A DNA stretch of 31,106 nucleotides from the NCBI GenBank assembly GCA_934675685.1, contig CAKURL010000016.1, forward strand, positions 1-31,106, read 5' to 3'. The stretch is from an uncultured Candidatus Melainabacteria bacterium (lineage in GTDB: Bacteria > Cyanobacteriota > Vampirovibrionia > Gastranaerophilales > Gastranaerophilaceae). The translations under genes and the position numbers were made by a program. The notes under the pieces are model-generated. The model was not told the DNA's origin and ran no database searches. It was given only the letters and a program-made list of their open reading frames with translations. Each line of letters starts with the position of its first letter. The stretch's first letter is position 1. Shown piece by piece: positions 7,338-15,008 of the stretch.

Positions 7338-8525
7338 CTAGATTTCCACGTGCGCAATTAAATTATCAATCAATTGTTTTGCTATTCTTGGGCTGGTCGA
7401 GCCTTTGATGAGCGCCAACCTTTGGGCTTTTTCAATTAAGACTTTTGGCTCCATGTTGATATTATTATCTTTTGCAAGTTCTAAAACTATGTCTATAAAT
7501 TCTTGGTTATTTGGCTTTTGGAAAAGAAGATTTATTCCGAACCTATCTGATAAACTATTCAATTCGTTTATCGTGTCGTTTAGGTGGATTTCGTCTCCGC
7601 TTCTTGATTTAAAGCTTTCTTTGATTAAATGCCTTCTGTTTGATGTTGCATAAATCGCAACATTTTTTGGACATTGGATTAAAGAGCCTTCTAAAATTGC
7701 TTTCATGGTAGATAGGCTCTCGTCATTATCGTTAAAAGAAATGTCGTCTGCAAAAATTATAAATTTGTTTTTTGAATTTTGAAGTTTTAAATATAGTTTA
7801 TCTAAGTTCACCAAGTTGTTTTTAAAAATTTGAATAATTTTTAGCTCAGGAAACTCATTCAAAAGTGCGCGCACGCTTGTGGATTTTCCGCAACCTGCGT
7901 CTCCATAAAGCAAAATGTTGTTCACTTTTTTGTCTTGCAAAAGAGCAAGAGTGTTCTCATATAAAATTTTCTTTTGTTTTGAATATCCTTTTAAATTGTA
8001 GAAAGTCGTTTTTTCCACGACATTTATTGGCTTAATTTCTAAATCTATGTCGAAAATAAATGCATTGTGGTCTTTGAAGATATCTTCTTTTTCTTCTTTT
8101 TCCTCTGACTTAAAGTCGTTTGAAGAAATCTTTGCCCTAGAAGAATAATAACTTGGGCAAAAATCTTTTATTTTTTCAAATTCTTTAAAATTTTCTTTCA
8201 AAAATTCAAAAATATCTTCAAAAGCAATTTCAAGAAACTTGTTTATAATTTCAATTTCTTTTTCAAAATCTTCTTTGATGATTATTTTTTTACTCATTGC
8301 AAAATTTTTAAAATAAATAGAAAAATCTTCAATGTTTTCTTTTCTTAGGTTTTGAATAAATTTTGCATATTTAGACAAAACCAAGTCCAGTTCTTCTTTT
8401 TGAGCCAAAGACAAAGTCTTTAGAAAATCAAAATAGCTTTCAATAGTGGAATTTTGAAAAATAAAATCAAAATCAATTAAAAAATTTTTTGCCAAAATCA
8501 AGCTTTGAAGTTCATATCTATCCAT
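7338..8525 (-). CDS. DUF815 family AAA ATPase
   Basis: This is a 395-residue ATPase. The C-terminal half carries Walker A GDAGCGKST (208-216), Walker B IIFADDISF (about 256-264) and the sequence YATSNRRHLI (292-301), which is diagnostic for DUF815. The N-terminal 200 residues are Phe/Lys/Glu-rich, helical and poorly conserved, with an acidic linker at about 138-150. The molecular role of DUF815 ATPases is not established. It is the last gene of the operon DUF1015 > debranching enzyme > DUF815, starting 12 nt after the preceding stop and using AGGA as Shine-Dalgarno. Confidence 0.88.
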   Translation of the reverse strand: MDRYELQSLILAKNFLIDFDFIFQNSTIESYFDFLKTLSLAQKEELDLVLSKYAKFIQNLRKENIEDFSIYFKNFAMSKKIIIKEDFEKEIEIINKFLEIAFEDIFEFLKENFKEFEKIKDFCPSYYSSRAKISSNDFKSEEKEEKEDIFKDHNAFIFDIDLEIKPINVVEKTTFYNLKGYSKQKKILYENTLALLQDKKVNNILLYGDAGCGKSTSVRALLNEFPELKIIQIFKNNLVNLDKLYLKLQNSKNKFIIFADDISFNDNDESLSTMKAILEGSLIQCPKNVAIYATSNRRHLIKESFKSRSGDEIHLNDTINELNSLSDRFGINLLFQKPNNQEFIDIVLELAKDNNINMEPKVLIEKAQRLALIKGSTSPRIAKQLIDNLIAHVEI

Positions 8526-8537
8526 AATTTTATTTTC

Positions 8538-10652
8538 CTATTTTTCCATAAAGACCACTAATGAATTTGGATTTAAGATGTAATCTTTTTCAATGTATTC
8601 TTTTGGGCTTAATTCCAAATTGAAAAAATCGCTTGTGTCAAGGCACTTGTGCCAAGATTTTCCTTCTTTTGGCTTTGGAAGAGAAAAAGAATAGCGAAAA
8701 TCGCTTTTTGTGGAAGCAACGAACACACTTTCTTCGTCTTCAATTAATGCCCCAAAGAACAAATCCAAAGGATTTTTCCAATAGCCTTCGTTGTTTTCTT
8801 TTGCTTCAGTTGCATCGTTATAAAAATATTTTATGTTTTTAAAATATTCTTTTTTGAAAATTGGGTTTGTTTTTCTGAAATCTATTAAATTTCTAATATA
8901 TTCCATTATTCTATTTTCAAATGTGTTTTTAGTTGTTGCTTTTTGCCAATTTAGGTAATTAATTGCGCTATCTTTGTTGTAGCTGTTGTTGTTTCCGCTT
9001 TTTGTGTGCATAATGATATCGCCCACTTGAATCATAGGAATTCCATAAGACAAAAACAAAAGTGCCAATTGTTTTCTGATTGCATTTTCTCTTTTTTCTA
9101 AGTTTCCTTCATAGTCTCCTGAAATTTCCCAATCAGAGCCGCCTTGAGTGGAAGCGCTTTTCTTTTTAAATGTGTTTAAGTCGAAAATCGTAAAGCCATC
9201 ATGGGAAGCTATGTAGTTTATTGATTTTGAAACACCTAAAAAGCGAGAAGGTGTGCCTTCCAACAAATCTTTTAGCATATATGGAGTTGTTTCTTTTGGG
9301 CGAAGAGTTATCTTTCTTATCGTGTCTCTTGTGATGTCGTTCCATTCTGCCCAAAAAGAAGGAAATTTTCCTAATTGATAACAATTTGAACCGCCGCAAG
9401 TCCAAGGCTCAGCTATCAAAACAACGCCATCTTGCGCCTTTGTGAAGTCGTCTACGACATTTATATTTCTTTTTTTGAGTTCTTCTTTTAGATTTGCAGC
9501 TAAAGAATTAAAGCTATCATAAATTTCTTTGCAATCCGAATTACATTCCAACAAAGCCGCAGCAAGGTCAAAGCGAAAAGCGTCTACCCCTTGGTTTATC
9601 CAATATTCTAAAGAATCTATAACGAGGTTCATCGCCCCTTCGTTTGAAATATTGAAATCATTTCCGCAGCCGGAATTAGAGCGGTAATAGCCATTTGGAA
9701 AAGTTTTATAATAAGAAGAATTATCAATTAGGCTATAAGACATCAAAGTAGCGTCTTGTGTGTCGTGATTGATGAGGCCGGCTTCTCCCGTGTGGTTATA
9801 GACCATATCAAGGCAGACTTTTATGTCGTTTTTATGAAATTCATCTACCATTTCTCTGAATTCCTCTAGGATTTTTCCCGCTTCTTTATTAAAAGCATAT
9901 TTTTTGGCCAAAGAAAAATATCCTAAAGGCATATAGCCCCAATAGTTTCCGTCATTTTGCTTGTGGTCAAATTCGTTCAAAGGCAAAAATTCAACCATAG
10001 TGACCCCAAGTTTTTTTAAGCTATTAACAAATAACTTTGCTCCTTTATATGTTCCTTTTTCCGGCATAGAAAGGGTTTGAGTCAGGTCTTTTATGTGGAC
10101 TTCTGCTATTATTTCTTGATTAAATGGGCGGATAGAAGCTTTTGCTATTTTTTTATCTTCAACATAGCGATAAACGGACTTTGGAGCCCATTTTGCGTTA
10201 TTTATCAAGTGATAGTTTGCGCCGGAGCGAAACATATTAAGCCCCAAGTTCACTTCGCTTGCTAAGTGGGATAATTCCTTTGTATAAGGGTCATAAGCGA
10301 TTTTGTTCGGGCAAAAGCGGTTTGAATTTGTATCCACTTTGGATTTAAAGCCTGTTAAGGAATTTGGGACGTAATCTTCTTCATATTCCCAATTTGGGCC
10401 AAAAACGCGAAAGCCATAATACACTGGTCTATTTTTGCAATCTAAAATATAATCTTTAACGCTTGTGTGCCAGATATATTTTTCTTCTTTTTTCATTTCC
10501 AAAGTCATCACAGCTTCTTCGTCTTTTGGCGCATCAAAAATGCACAAAAAGACTTTTGTCGCGTTTTTTGAATATAATTTAAAATCGACACTATTTGTTT
10601 CTTTGTTGTAATTTGCGCCTAGTGTAGTCTTGGCTTTCGTGATTTCTTCCAT
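8538..10652 (-). CDS. glgX: glycogen debranching enzyme, GH13 isoamylase type
   Basis: This 704-residue alpha-amylase-superfamily enzyme hydrolyses alpha-1,6 branch points of glycogen-like glucans. An N-terminal beta-sandwich (CBM48-like, about 8-100) precedes the (beta/alpha)8 barrel. The four GH13 regions are seen: DMVYNHTGE (282-290), DAFRFD with nucleophile Asp362, IAEPW with acid/base Glu415, and ASHDG with His484 and Asp485. The sequence GNYWGYMPLGYFS is typical of the isoamylase/GlgX/TreX group; a type I pullulanase is the alternative. No signal peptide is present, so it should act on intracellular storage polymer. It starts 4 nt after the DUF1015 gene stop and is followed 12 nt later by the DUF815 gene. 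Confidence 0.88.
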   Translation of the reverse strand: MEEITKAKTTLGANYNKETNSVDFKLYSKNATKVFLCIFDAPKDEEAVMTLEMKKEEKYIWHTSVKDYILDCKNRPVYYGFRVFGPNWEYEEDYVPNSLTGFKSKVDTNSNRFCPNKIAYDPYTKELSHLASEVNLGLNMFRSGANYHLINNAKWAPKSVYRYVEDKKIAKASIRPFNQEIIAEVHIKDLTQTLSMPEKGTYKGAKLFVNSLKKLGVTMVEFLPLNEFDHKQNDGNYWGYMPLGYFSLAKKYAFNKEAGKILEEFREMVDEFHKNDIKVCLDMVYNHTGEAGLINHDTQDATLMSYSLIDNSSYYKTFPNGYYRSNSGCGNDFNISNEGAMNLVIDSLEYWINQGVDAFRFDLAAALLECNSDCKEIYDSFNSLAANLKEELKKRNINVVDDFTKAQDGVVLIAEPWTCGGSNCYQLGKFPSFWAEWNDITRDTIRKITLRPKETTPYMLKDLLEGTPSRFLGVSKSINYIASHDGFTIFDLNTFKKKSASTQGGSDWEISGDYEGNLEKRENAIRKQLALLFLSYGIPMIQVGDIIMHTKSGNNNSYNKDSAINYLNWQKATTKNTFENRIMEYIRNLIDFRKTNPIFKKEYFKNIKYFYNDATEAKENNEGYWKNPLDLFFGALIEDEESVFVASTKSDFRYSFSLPKPKEGKSWHKCLDTSDFFNLELSPKEYIEKDYILNPNSLVVFMEK

Positions 10653-10656
10653 ATTT

Positions 10657-11904
10657 TTAATCCAAAGGGTTGATAACTATTCCAGAGAGCAATTTTGGGT
10701 AGAAATAAGTTGATTTTTGAGGCATTCTATATCCTTTTGAAGAGATTTCAATGATATCTTTCATTTTTGGATATGCCATTATGAATGCGCAAGCAGCTTC
10801 CCCTTTTTCTACTTTTTCAAAAGTCAAAGCTTCTCTTTTTTCATATTTTACGCCATTTTGAGCCATAAGTTCTTCTTTTGAATAATTCAGTTCGTTTTTC
10901 AAGATTAATTCATGTAAAACTACTAAATCCAAGTTTTGAAGCACTTCTGGGGCGTCTATTTTTGAATTCACTCCTTTTTTCAATTTCAAAACATAATAGT
11001 TTTTATCATTTTTAATGATTAAACCTGTTGTGATTTGTCTTTGGTTTTCTTCTTCGATTTTTTCAAGGAATTTTTCTTTATCGGTTAAAATTTCGATGTC
11101 ATAATATTTTTCAACTTTTTTCAAAAGTTCATCTTTACCGATTTCTTTTTCAACTATTCTATGAGTAGGATAGATGATTAAATTTTCATCTTGCGCGTTT
11201 GTAAAATAGCTCATGACATATTTTGCTTTTTCGTTTTCTGGGTGCGCATTTCTATAGTTCATAGAAGTTTCATATCTGTGGTGCCCGTCTGCAATGAGCA
11301 AAGTTTTGTCCTCAAGGGCTTTTTGGATAGTTTCAATATCGTTTTTGTCATCTATTAAATAAACAATATTTTCAACATCAAGGTCGTCAACAACGTCAAT
11401 TAAAGGTTTTTTTGCTAAATATTTAGGCAAAATTTCGTTTTCTATGATTTGTTTTTCATCATTATAAACCATAAAAATTTGAGAGAAGAAAGCTTTTGTT
11501 GCTTCCACTAATTTGAAGCGGTCTTCTTTTGGGCCGCCCATGGTGTATTCATGGGGTAAGATTTTTTTAGTCGAAAAGTCTTCGATTTTGTTTCTTGCGA
11601 TAAAGCCTTTTCTTTCGATTAATTTACCTTTTTCGTTTGTGTATTTTTGAATTATATAAAAAATCGAAGGTTTTTCAGTCTTGATTAAAACATTTTCTTT
11701 TTTCCAATCTTCGAAGCTTTCTTTCGCTTCTTGATAGCGGTTTTCGCCCTTTGCCAAAATGAGGCGAACAATATTATATGCGCTTCTTTCATACAAATCG
11801 TTTTGATAGTTTTCGTCAATAACGTCGTATGGAGGCGCCACTACGTCTTTTATTTCTACTTTGTCTTGGTTATAGATAATTGCTTCTATTGGTAATATTT
11901 CCAT
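10657..11904 (-). CDS. DUF1015 family protein
   Basis: This 415-residue protein has the DUF1015 landmarks: an N-terminal VVAPPYDVID segment (about 21-30), LPHEYTMGGPKEDR (116-129), and ADGHHRYET (205-213) with two adjacent histidines that look like an active or metal-binding site. No biochemical function is established for the family. It is the first gene of a three-gene operon with the debranching enzyme and DUF815 ATPase. It has an excellent Shine-Dalgarno (AAGGGGG) and a perfect TATAAT about 23 nt upstream. The grouping with a glycogen enzyme suggests, but does not show, a link to carbon storage. Confidence 0.88.
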   Translation of the reverse strand: MEILPIEAIIYNQDKVEIKDVVAPPYDVIDENYQNDLYERSAYNIVRLILAKGENRYQEAKESFEDWKKENVLIKTEKPSIFYIIQKYTNEKGKLIERKGFIARNKIEDFSTKKILPHEYTMGGPKEDRFKLVEATKAFFSQIFMVYNDEKQIIENEILPKYLAKKPLIDVVDDLDVENIVYLIDDKNDIETIQKALEDKTLLIADGHHRYETSMNYRNAHPENEKAKYVMSYFTNAQDENLIIYPTHRIVEKEIGKDELLKKVEKYYDIEILTDKEKFLEKIEEENQRQITTGLIIKNDKNYYVLKLKKGVNSKIDAPEVLQNLDLVVLHELILKNELNYSKEELMAQNGVKYEKREALTFEKVEKGEAACAFIMAYPKMKDIIEISSKGYRMPQKSTYFYPKLLSGIVINPLD

Positions 11905-11927
11905 TTTTCCCCCTTGTTTCCTTTTTT

Positions 11928-11956
11928 ATTATAATTCAACAAGGAGGCTTTTGTAA
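11928..11956 (-). promoter_or_regulatory. promoter of the DUF1015 operon
   Basis: On the minus strand a perfect TATAAT (11933-11928) has the weak -35 TTACAA (11956-11951) 17 nt upstream. The predicted start near 11921 leaves a leader of about 17 nt containing the AAGGGGG Shine-Dalgarno. Confidence 0.55.
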
Positions 11957-11971
11957 AATTTTTTAAAACTA

Positions 11972-12001
11972 AAAACCTTGAAACTTTCGCTTCAAGGTTT
12001 T
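11972..12001. terminator. terminator-like hairpin between divergent genes
   Basis: AAAACCTTGAA (11972-11982) and TTCAAGGTTTT (11991-12001) form a perfect 11-bp stem with an 8-nt loop. On the minus strand it is followed by a further T and then AGTTTT, so it would work best in that direction. Its place between two genes transcribed away from each other is unexpected, because no annotated gene ends here. It may close a short unannotated RNA. Confidence 0.5.
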
Positions 12002-12070
12002 GTGCTATTCTTAATCTTTTTCGGGACATATTCTTTTACGAGATTTTTCTTTGAAACTTTATGATTTTTC

Positions 12071-12107
12071 TTAAAATATTAAGAAATTTTTACAAAAAAA
12101 ATTATTT
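12071..12107 (+). promoter_or_regulatory. AT-rich block shared with the region before 7130
   Basis: The 13-mer AATATTAAGAAAT (12075-12087) is identical to 7019-7031 and is followed by similar sequence. It lies about 90 nt before the ATG at 12177, against about 99 nt in the other copy. The rest of 11905-12176 holds the DUF1015 promoter and a hairpin; I see no gene there. Confidence 0.4.
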
Positions 12108-12176
12108 TAGCAATTTTGAATTCAAAAAATACTTTATTTTAGTGTGTGTTAAAAGTTTAGAAGGTTAGTTATTAGT

Positions 12177-13061
12177 ATGTCTGAAGCAATTGGAATGACA
12201 AACGTAAACGCTTACAATAGCAATGCATATAATTCTTTAGCCGTGAAATTAGAAAACATTAAAGACGAGCAAGGTCTTTTAGGCAACGCTTGGAACGGCT
12301 TTAAAGAATTAACAGGGCTAGGGCAAAGCTATTCAAAATGTGAATCTATGCTTGAAAAATATAAAAACGGCGAAATCGACATTTCTCAAGCAATGGAATA
12401 TATTGACGATTTTAAAAACAAACAAGATAATATGGTCGAGCTCGAAAAAAATATTTTAACAGGAACAGGGGCAATTGCAGTCTCTATTGCGACTAGCGGC
12501 GCTACTGTGCCTGCGATATTGGCCACAGGAGCCGCAACAGGCGCAGCGTTAAAAACTGGGCTTGGAGTATTAGATAGGGCAACAAATAAAGTAGAAGATG
12601 ATGCTTTGGATTCAAAAGAAGTCGCAAAAGATGTGATTTCAGGAACAATCACAGGGGCAACTAGCGCAATTCCATCAAAAGCTTTTGGTAAATTAACTTC
12701 TGGAATAGAAAATAATTTAGCAAGAGACATCGCAACAAAAGCCGCTTGCTCTGCTGCTTGCGGGGCAGTATCCGGTTCTGTTGGATATTTAACAGATGTT
12801 GCACTTGACGAAGTAAAACAATTTGATTTTGGCTCCTTGGTGGGTGCGACTGTTTCTTCTGCCGCTGTATCAGGCACTGTAGGAGCTGGCGTTGGCGCTT
12901 TTCAAAATACAGGAATCGGGCAACAAATTACAACAAAACTCGCTTCTTTAGGCAATTCTCAAAGCGAAAGCCAAATAATCCAAGACTCCGTGACAAGCGC
13001 TACAAGAAAAGTTGCAGGAAGAGAAGTGAACGACGCTAAGACAGTGTTACAAGAAGTATAG
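12177..13061 (+). CDS. Ala/Gly-rich protein resembling a polymorphic-toxin core
   Basis: This is a 294-residue protein without a signal peptide and of unknown function. The first 90 residues are soluble and include LLGNAWNGFKELTGLG (34-49) and a helical part with NGEIDISQAMEYIDDF. From about 95 to 242 there are several Ala/Gly/Ser/Thr-rich hydrophobic stretches, with ALDEVKQFDFGSLVGA (209-224) between two of them. This alternation resembles the central domain that precedes the toxin in many polymorphic toxins, but only about 50 residues follow and no catalytic motif is visible. A membrane-inserting Gly-zipper protein is an alternative. The Shine-Dalgarno GAAGG is 12 nt from the ATG. A strong terminator follows. 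Confidence 0.7.
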   Translation: MSEAIGMTNVNAYNSNAYNSLAVKLENIKDEQGLLGNAWNGFKELTGLGQSYSKCESMLEKYKNGEIDISQAMEYIDDFKNKQDNMVELEKNILTGTGAIAVSIATSGATVPAILATGAATGAALKTGLGVLDRATNKVEDDALDSKEVAKDVISGTITGATSAIPSKAFGKLTSGIENNLARDIATKAACSAACGAVSGSVGYLTDVALDEVKQFDFGSLVGATVSSAAVSGTVGAGVGAFQNTGIGQQITTKLASLGNSQSESQIIQDSVTSATRKVAGREVNDAKTVLQEV

Positions 13062-13081
13062 AATAAAAAAATTAACATTTT

Positions 13082-13118
13082 AAAACAGGTTGGATTAAAT
13101 CCAACCTGTTTTGTTTTT
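13082..13118. terminator. strong terminator between convergent genes
   Basis: AAAACAGGTTGGAT (13082-13095) and ATCCAACCTGTTTT (13099-13112) are perfect 14-bp arms around a 3-nt loop, followed by GTTTTT. It ends the 12177 gene and may also serve pilT from the other side. Confidence 0.88.
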
Positions 13119-13134
13119 AATATCTATCTTAATT

Positions 13135-14229
13135 TTATTGATATTTATTTTCTAAACCGCCAAGCATACCGATTGAGCGCTTGAAGTCGTCTGGGCGTTG
13201 AGATTTTAATAATGCGTCCATAGGGTCTACTGTTTTTGCTCTTACCAATTCTTTTAAATGCATATCAAGAGTTTGCATGCCCATGCCTGTTCCCGTTTGG
13301 ATTGCAGAATAAATTTGAGCAGTTTTTTGTTCTCTGATTAAGTTTGCGATAGCAGGGTTTACAACCATGATTTCTTGTGCCACAACGCGCCCTTTTTTCA
13401 CGCCGTTTGGCTGAAGTTTTGGCAATAAACATTGAGAAAATACTGCAACCAAGCTTATTGAAAGCTGCAATCTGATTTGTTGCTGTTGAACTTCAGGGAA
13501 AATATCCACGATACGGTCAATCGTTTGAGAAGCAGAAGAAGTGTGCAAAGTTCCAAGAACCAAGTGGCCTGTTTCTGCCGCAGTTAGCGCAAGCCTTGTT
13601 GTTTCAAGGTCTCTCATTTCACCAATCAAAATAACGTCTGGGTCTTCTCTAAGAGCAGATTTTAGGGCATTTGCAACAGATTTTGTGTCTTGCCCAAGTT
13701 CTCTTTGGTGGATTACACTTTTTTTGCTTTGGTGAACAAATTCAATAGGGTCTTCAATAGTCAAAATGTGTTCAACCCTTGTTGAATTGATATAGTCTAT
13801 CATAGCTGCCAAAGTTGTAGATTTACCGGAACCCGTAGGCCCAGTCACCAAAATCAAACCTCTTGGTCTATCTGCCACTTTTTTCATAATGTCTGGCAAG
13901 CCCAAATCTTCAAATTTTGGAGGAGTCGAGTTAATCGTTCTAAATGCCGCAGCATAAGAGCCTTTGTCCCTATAAACGTTCACACGAAAACGGCCAACGC
14001 CCCTTAGGCTATAGCCAAAGTCCAACTCCCAATTTTGTTCCAATTCTCTTCTTTGGTCATTAGATAATATTGGAAAAATGATTGTCTCAACGTCGTCTGA
14101 AGACAATATAGGCAAATTTGTTCTATATAATTTTCCATCAATTCTTATTACAGGAGGCAATTGCGACGATATATGAATATCGCTTGCTTTTTTCGACACA
14201 GCTAATTCTAAAACTTCTTCGATTAACAT
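13135..14229 (-). CDS. pilT: PilT-type retraction ATPase
   Basis: This is a 364-residue secretion ATPase of the PilT family, the hexameric cytoplasmic motor that depolymerises type IV pili to power twitching. An N-terminal PAS-like domain (1-100) is followed by Walker A GPTGSGKST (130-138), the Asp box near TIEDPIEF (157-164), Walker B DVILIGEMRD (198-207) and the His box with H222 and H229. The C-terminus has the usual TLDMHLKELV segment. Length and order match canonical PilT of about 345-370 residues. No other pilus gene is in the window, so its partner PilB must lie elsewhere. GGAG is the Shine-Dalgarno. It is divergent from the PHP gene. Confidence 0.95.
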   Translation of the reverse strand: MLIEEVLELAVSKKASDIHISSQLPPVIRIDGKLYRTNLPILSSDDVETIIFPILSNDQRRELEQNWELDFGYSLRGVGRFRVNVYRDKGSYAAAFRTINSTPPKFEDLGLPDIMKKVADRPRGLILVTGPTGSGKSTTLAAMIDYINSTRVEHILTIEDPIEFVHQSKKSVIHQRELGQDTKSVANALKSALREDPDVILIGEMRDLETTRLALTAAETGHLVLGTLHTSSASQTIDRIVDIFPEVQQQQIRLQLSISLVAVFSQCLLPKLQPNGVKKGRVVAQEIMVVNPAIANLIREQKTAQIYSAIQTGTGMGMQTLDMHLKELVRAKTVDPMDALLKSQRPDDFKRSIGMLGGLENKYQ

Positions 14230-14316
14230 AAAATCTCCATTATATTTGTTTTTATACTATAAAGAATACCTTTTTAAAAAAATATTTACAATCAACAATA
14301 TATATTATTTTTGATT

Positions 14317-14322
14317 TATACT
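14317..14322 (+). promoter_or_regulatory. -10-like hexamer of a probable leaderless gene (PHP)
   Basis: TATACT lies exactly 7 nt before the ATG at 14330, and no Shine-Dalgarno is present. A start site 6-8 nt after the -10 would fall on the ATG itself. I see no clear -35. Confidence 0.45.
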
Positions 14323-14329
14323 GTATTTT

Positions 14330-14980
14330 ATGGATATTAAAGAATTATTTAAAACTTTTCAAAAAGAGGATTTTTATTCTAAAATCAACCTTCATATTCA
14401 CTCAAACTCTTCTGATGGCGAATGTGGTTTTGACGATTTGATTTCTCAAGCAAACGATTTGAAGATGAAATATTTTTCAATCACAGACCACAACACAATC
14501 TCAGGCTACAAAAATTCAAAACTTTTAGATAAAACTCCAAATTTAATCAAAGGAATCGAATTTGATTGTTTTTATAAAATGTCTCTTTTGCACGTTTTAG
14601 GCTACGGGATAGATATAAATAGCGAAGCTTTAGCGCCGCTTTTAGCCAAAAACGAAAAAGAAGCAAAAAACGACATCATCAGACTTTTTAAATCTCGCCA
14701 CCCGAAAAAAGTCATAGAAGCAATCCACAAAGCAGGAGGAATAGCGGTTTTAGCTCACCCTTGCTGTTGCAATGTTTTCAACTTAGACGATTTTGTAAAG
14801 CGCCTTAAAGGCTTTGGGCTCGATGGGATTGAGGTTTTTTATCCTTATGATAGGTTCAGAGGGGTTTTAAAGTTTTCTTCAAGAAATTTACCCTTTAAAT
14901 TAGCCAAAAAATACGATTTAATCCAAACAGGGGGCTCTGACGAGCACAAAAACTTATATAATCATATAGCTATTGAATAA
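14330..14980 (+). CDS. compact PHP-domain phosphoesterase
   Basis: This 216-residue PHP-fold metal-dependent phosphoesterase shows the expected ligands: LHIHSNSSDG (H22, H24, D29), ITDHNT (D53, H54), IEFD (E77), H88, LAHP (H143) and GSDEH (D204, H206). Relatives include RNase AM/YciV, the 3',5'-nucleotide bisphosphate phosphatases. Those are usually about 280 residues with a helical insertion between the central ligands. Here the stretch between H88 and H143 is short, so it is a reduced version and its substrate is uncertain. The TPR gene follows after 28 nt. Its start appears to be leaderless. Confidence 0.85.
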   Translation: MDIKELFKTFQKEDFYSKINLHIHSNSSDGECGFDDLISQANDLKMKYFSITDHNTISGYKNSKLLDKTPNLIKGIEFDCFYKMSLLHVLGYGIDINSEALAPLLAKNEKEAKNDIIRLFKSRHPKKVIEAIHKAGGIAVLAHPCCCNVFNLDDFVKRLKGFGLDGIEVFYPYDRFRGVLKFSSRNLPFKLAKKYDLIQTGGSDEHKNLYNHIAIE

Positions 14981-14995
14981 AGCTTAGAAAATATA

Positions 14996-15001
14996 TATAA
15001 T
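14996..15001 (+). promoter_or_regulatory. -10 hexamer of a probable leaderless gene (TPR)
   Basis: A perfect TATAAT ends 7 nt before the ATG at 15009, the same spacing as in the gene before, and there is no Shine-Dalgarno. It lies in the 28-nt gap after the PHP gene, so the TPR gene probably has its own start site. Confidence 0.5.
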
Positions 15002-15008
15002 AAGACTT

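Noticed and set aside
12061..12167. A 35-codon plus-strand frame before the Ala/Gly-rich gene
   Set aside because: It has no Shine-Dalgarno, its Lys/Phe/Ile/Asn composition is what AT-rich DNA gives by chance, and the corresponding frame at the similar block near 7030 encodes an unrelated peptide. The shared signal is in the DNA, not the peptide.
12386..12877. A 163-codon minus-strand frame opposite the Ala/Gly-rich gene
   Set aside because: It is a mirror of the repetitive Ala/Gly codons of the real gene; it has no family motif and no ribosome-binding context.
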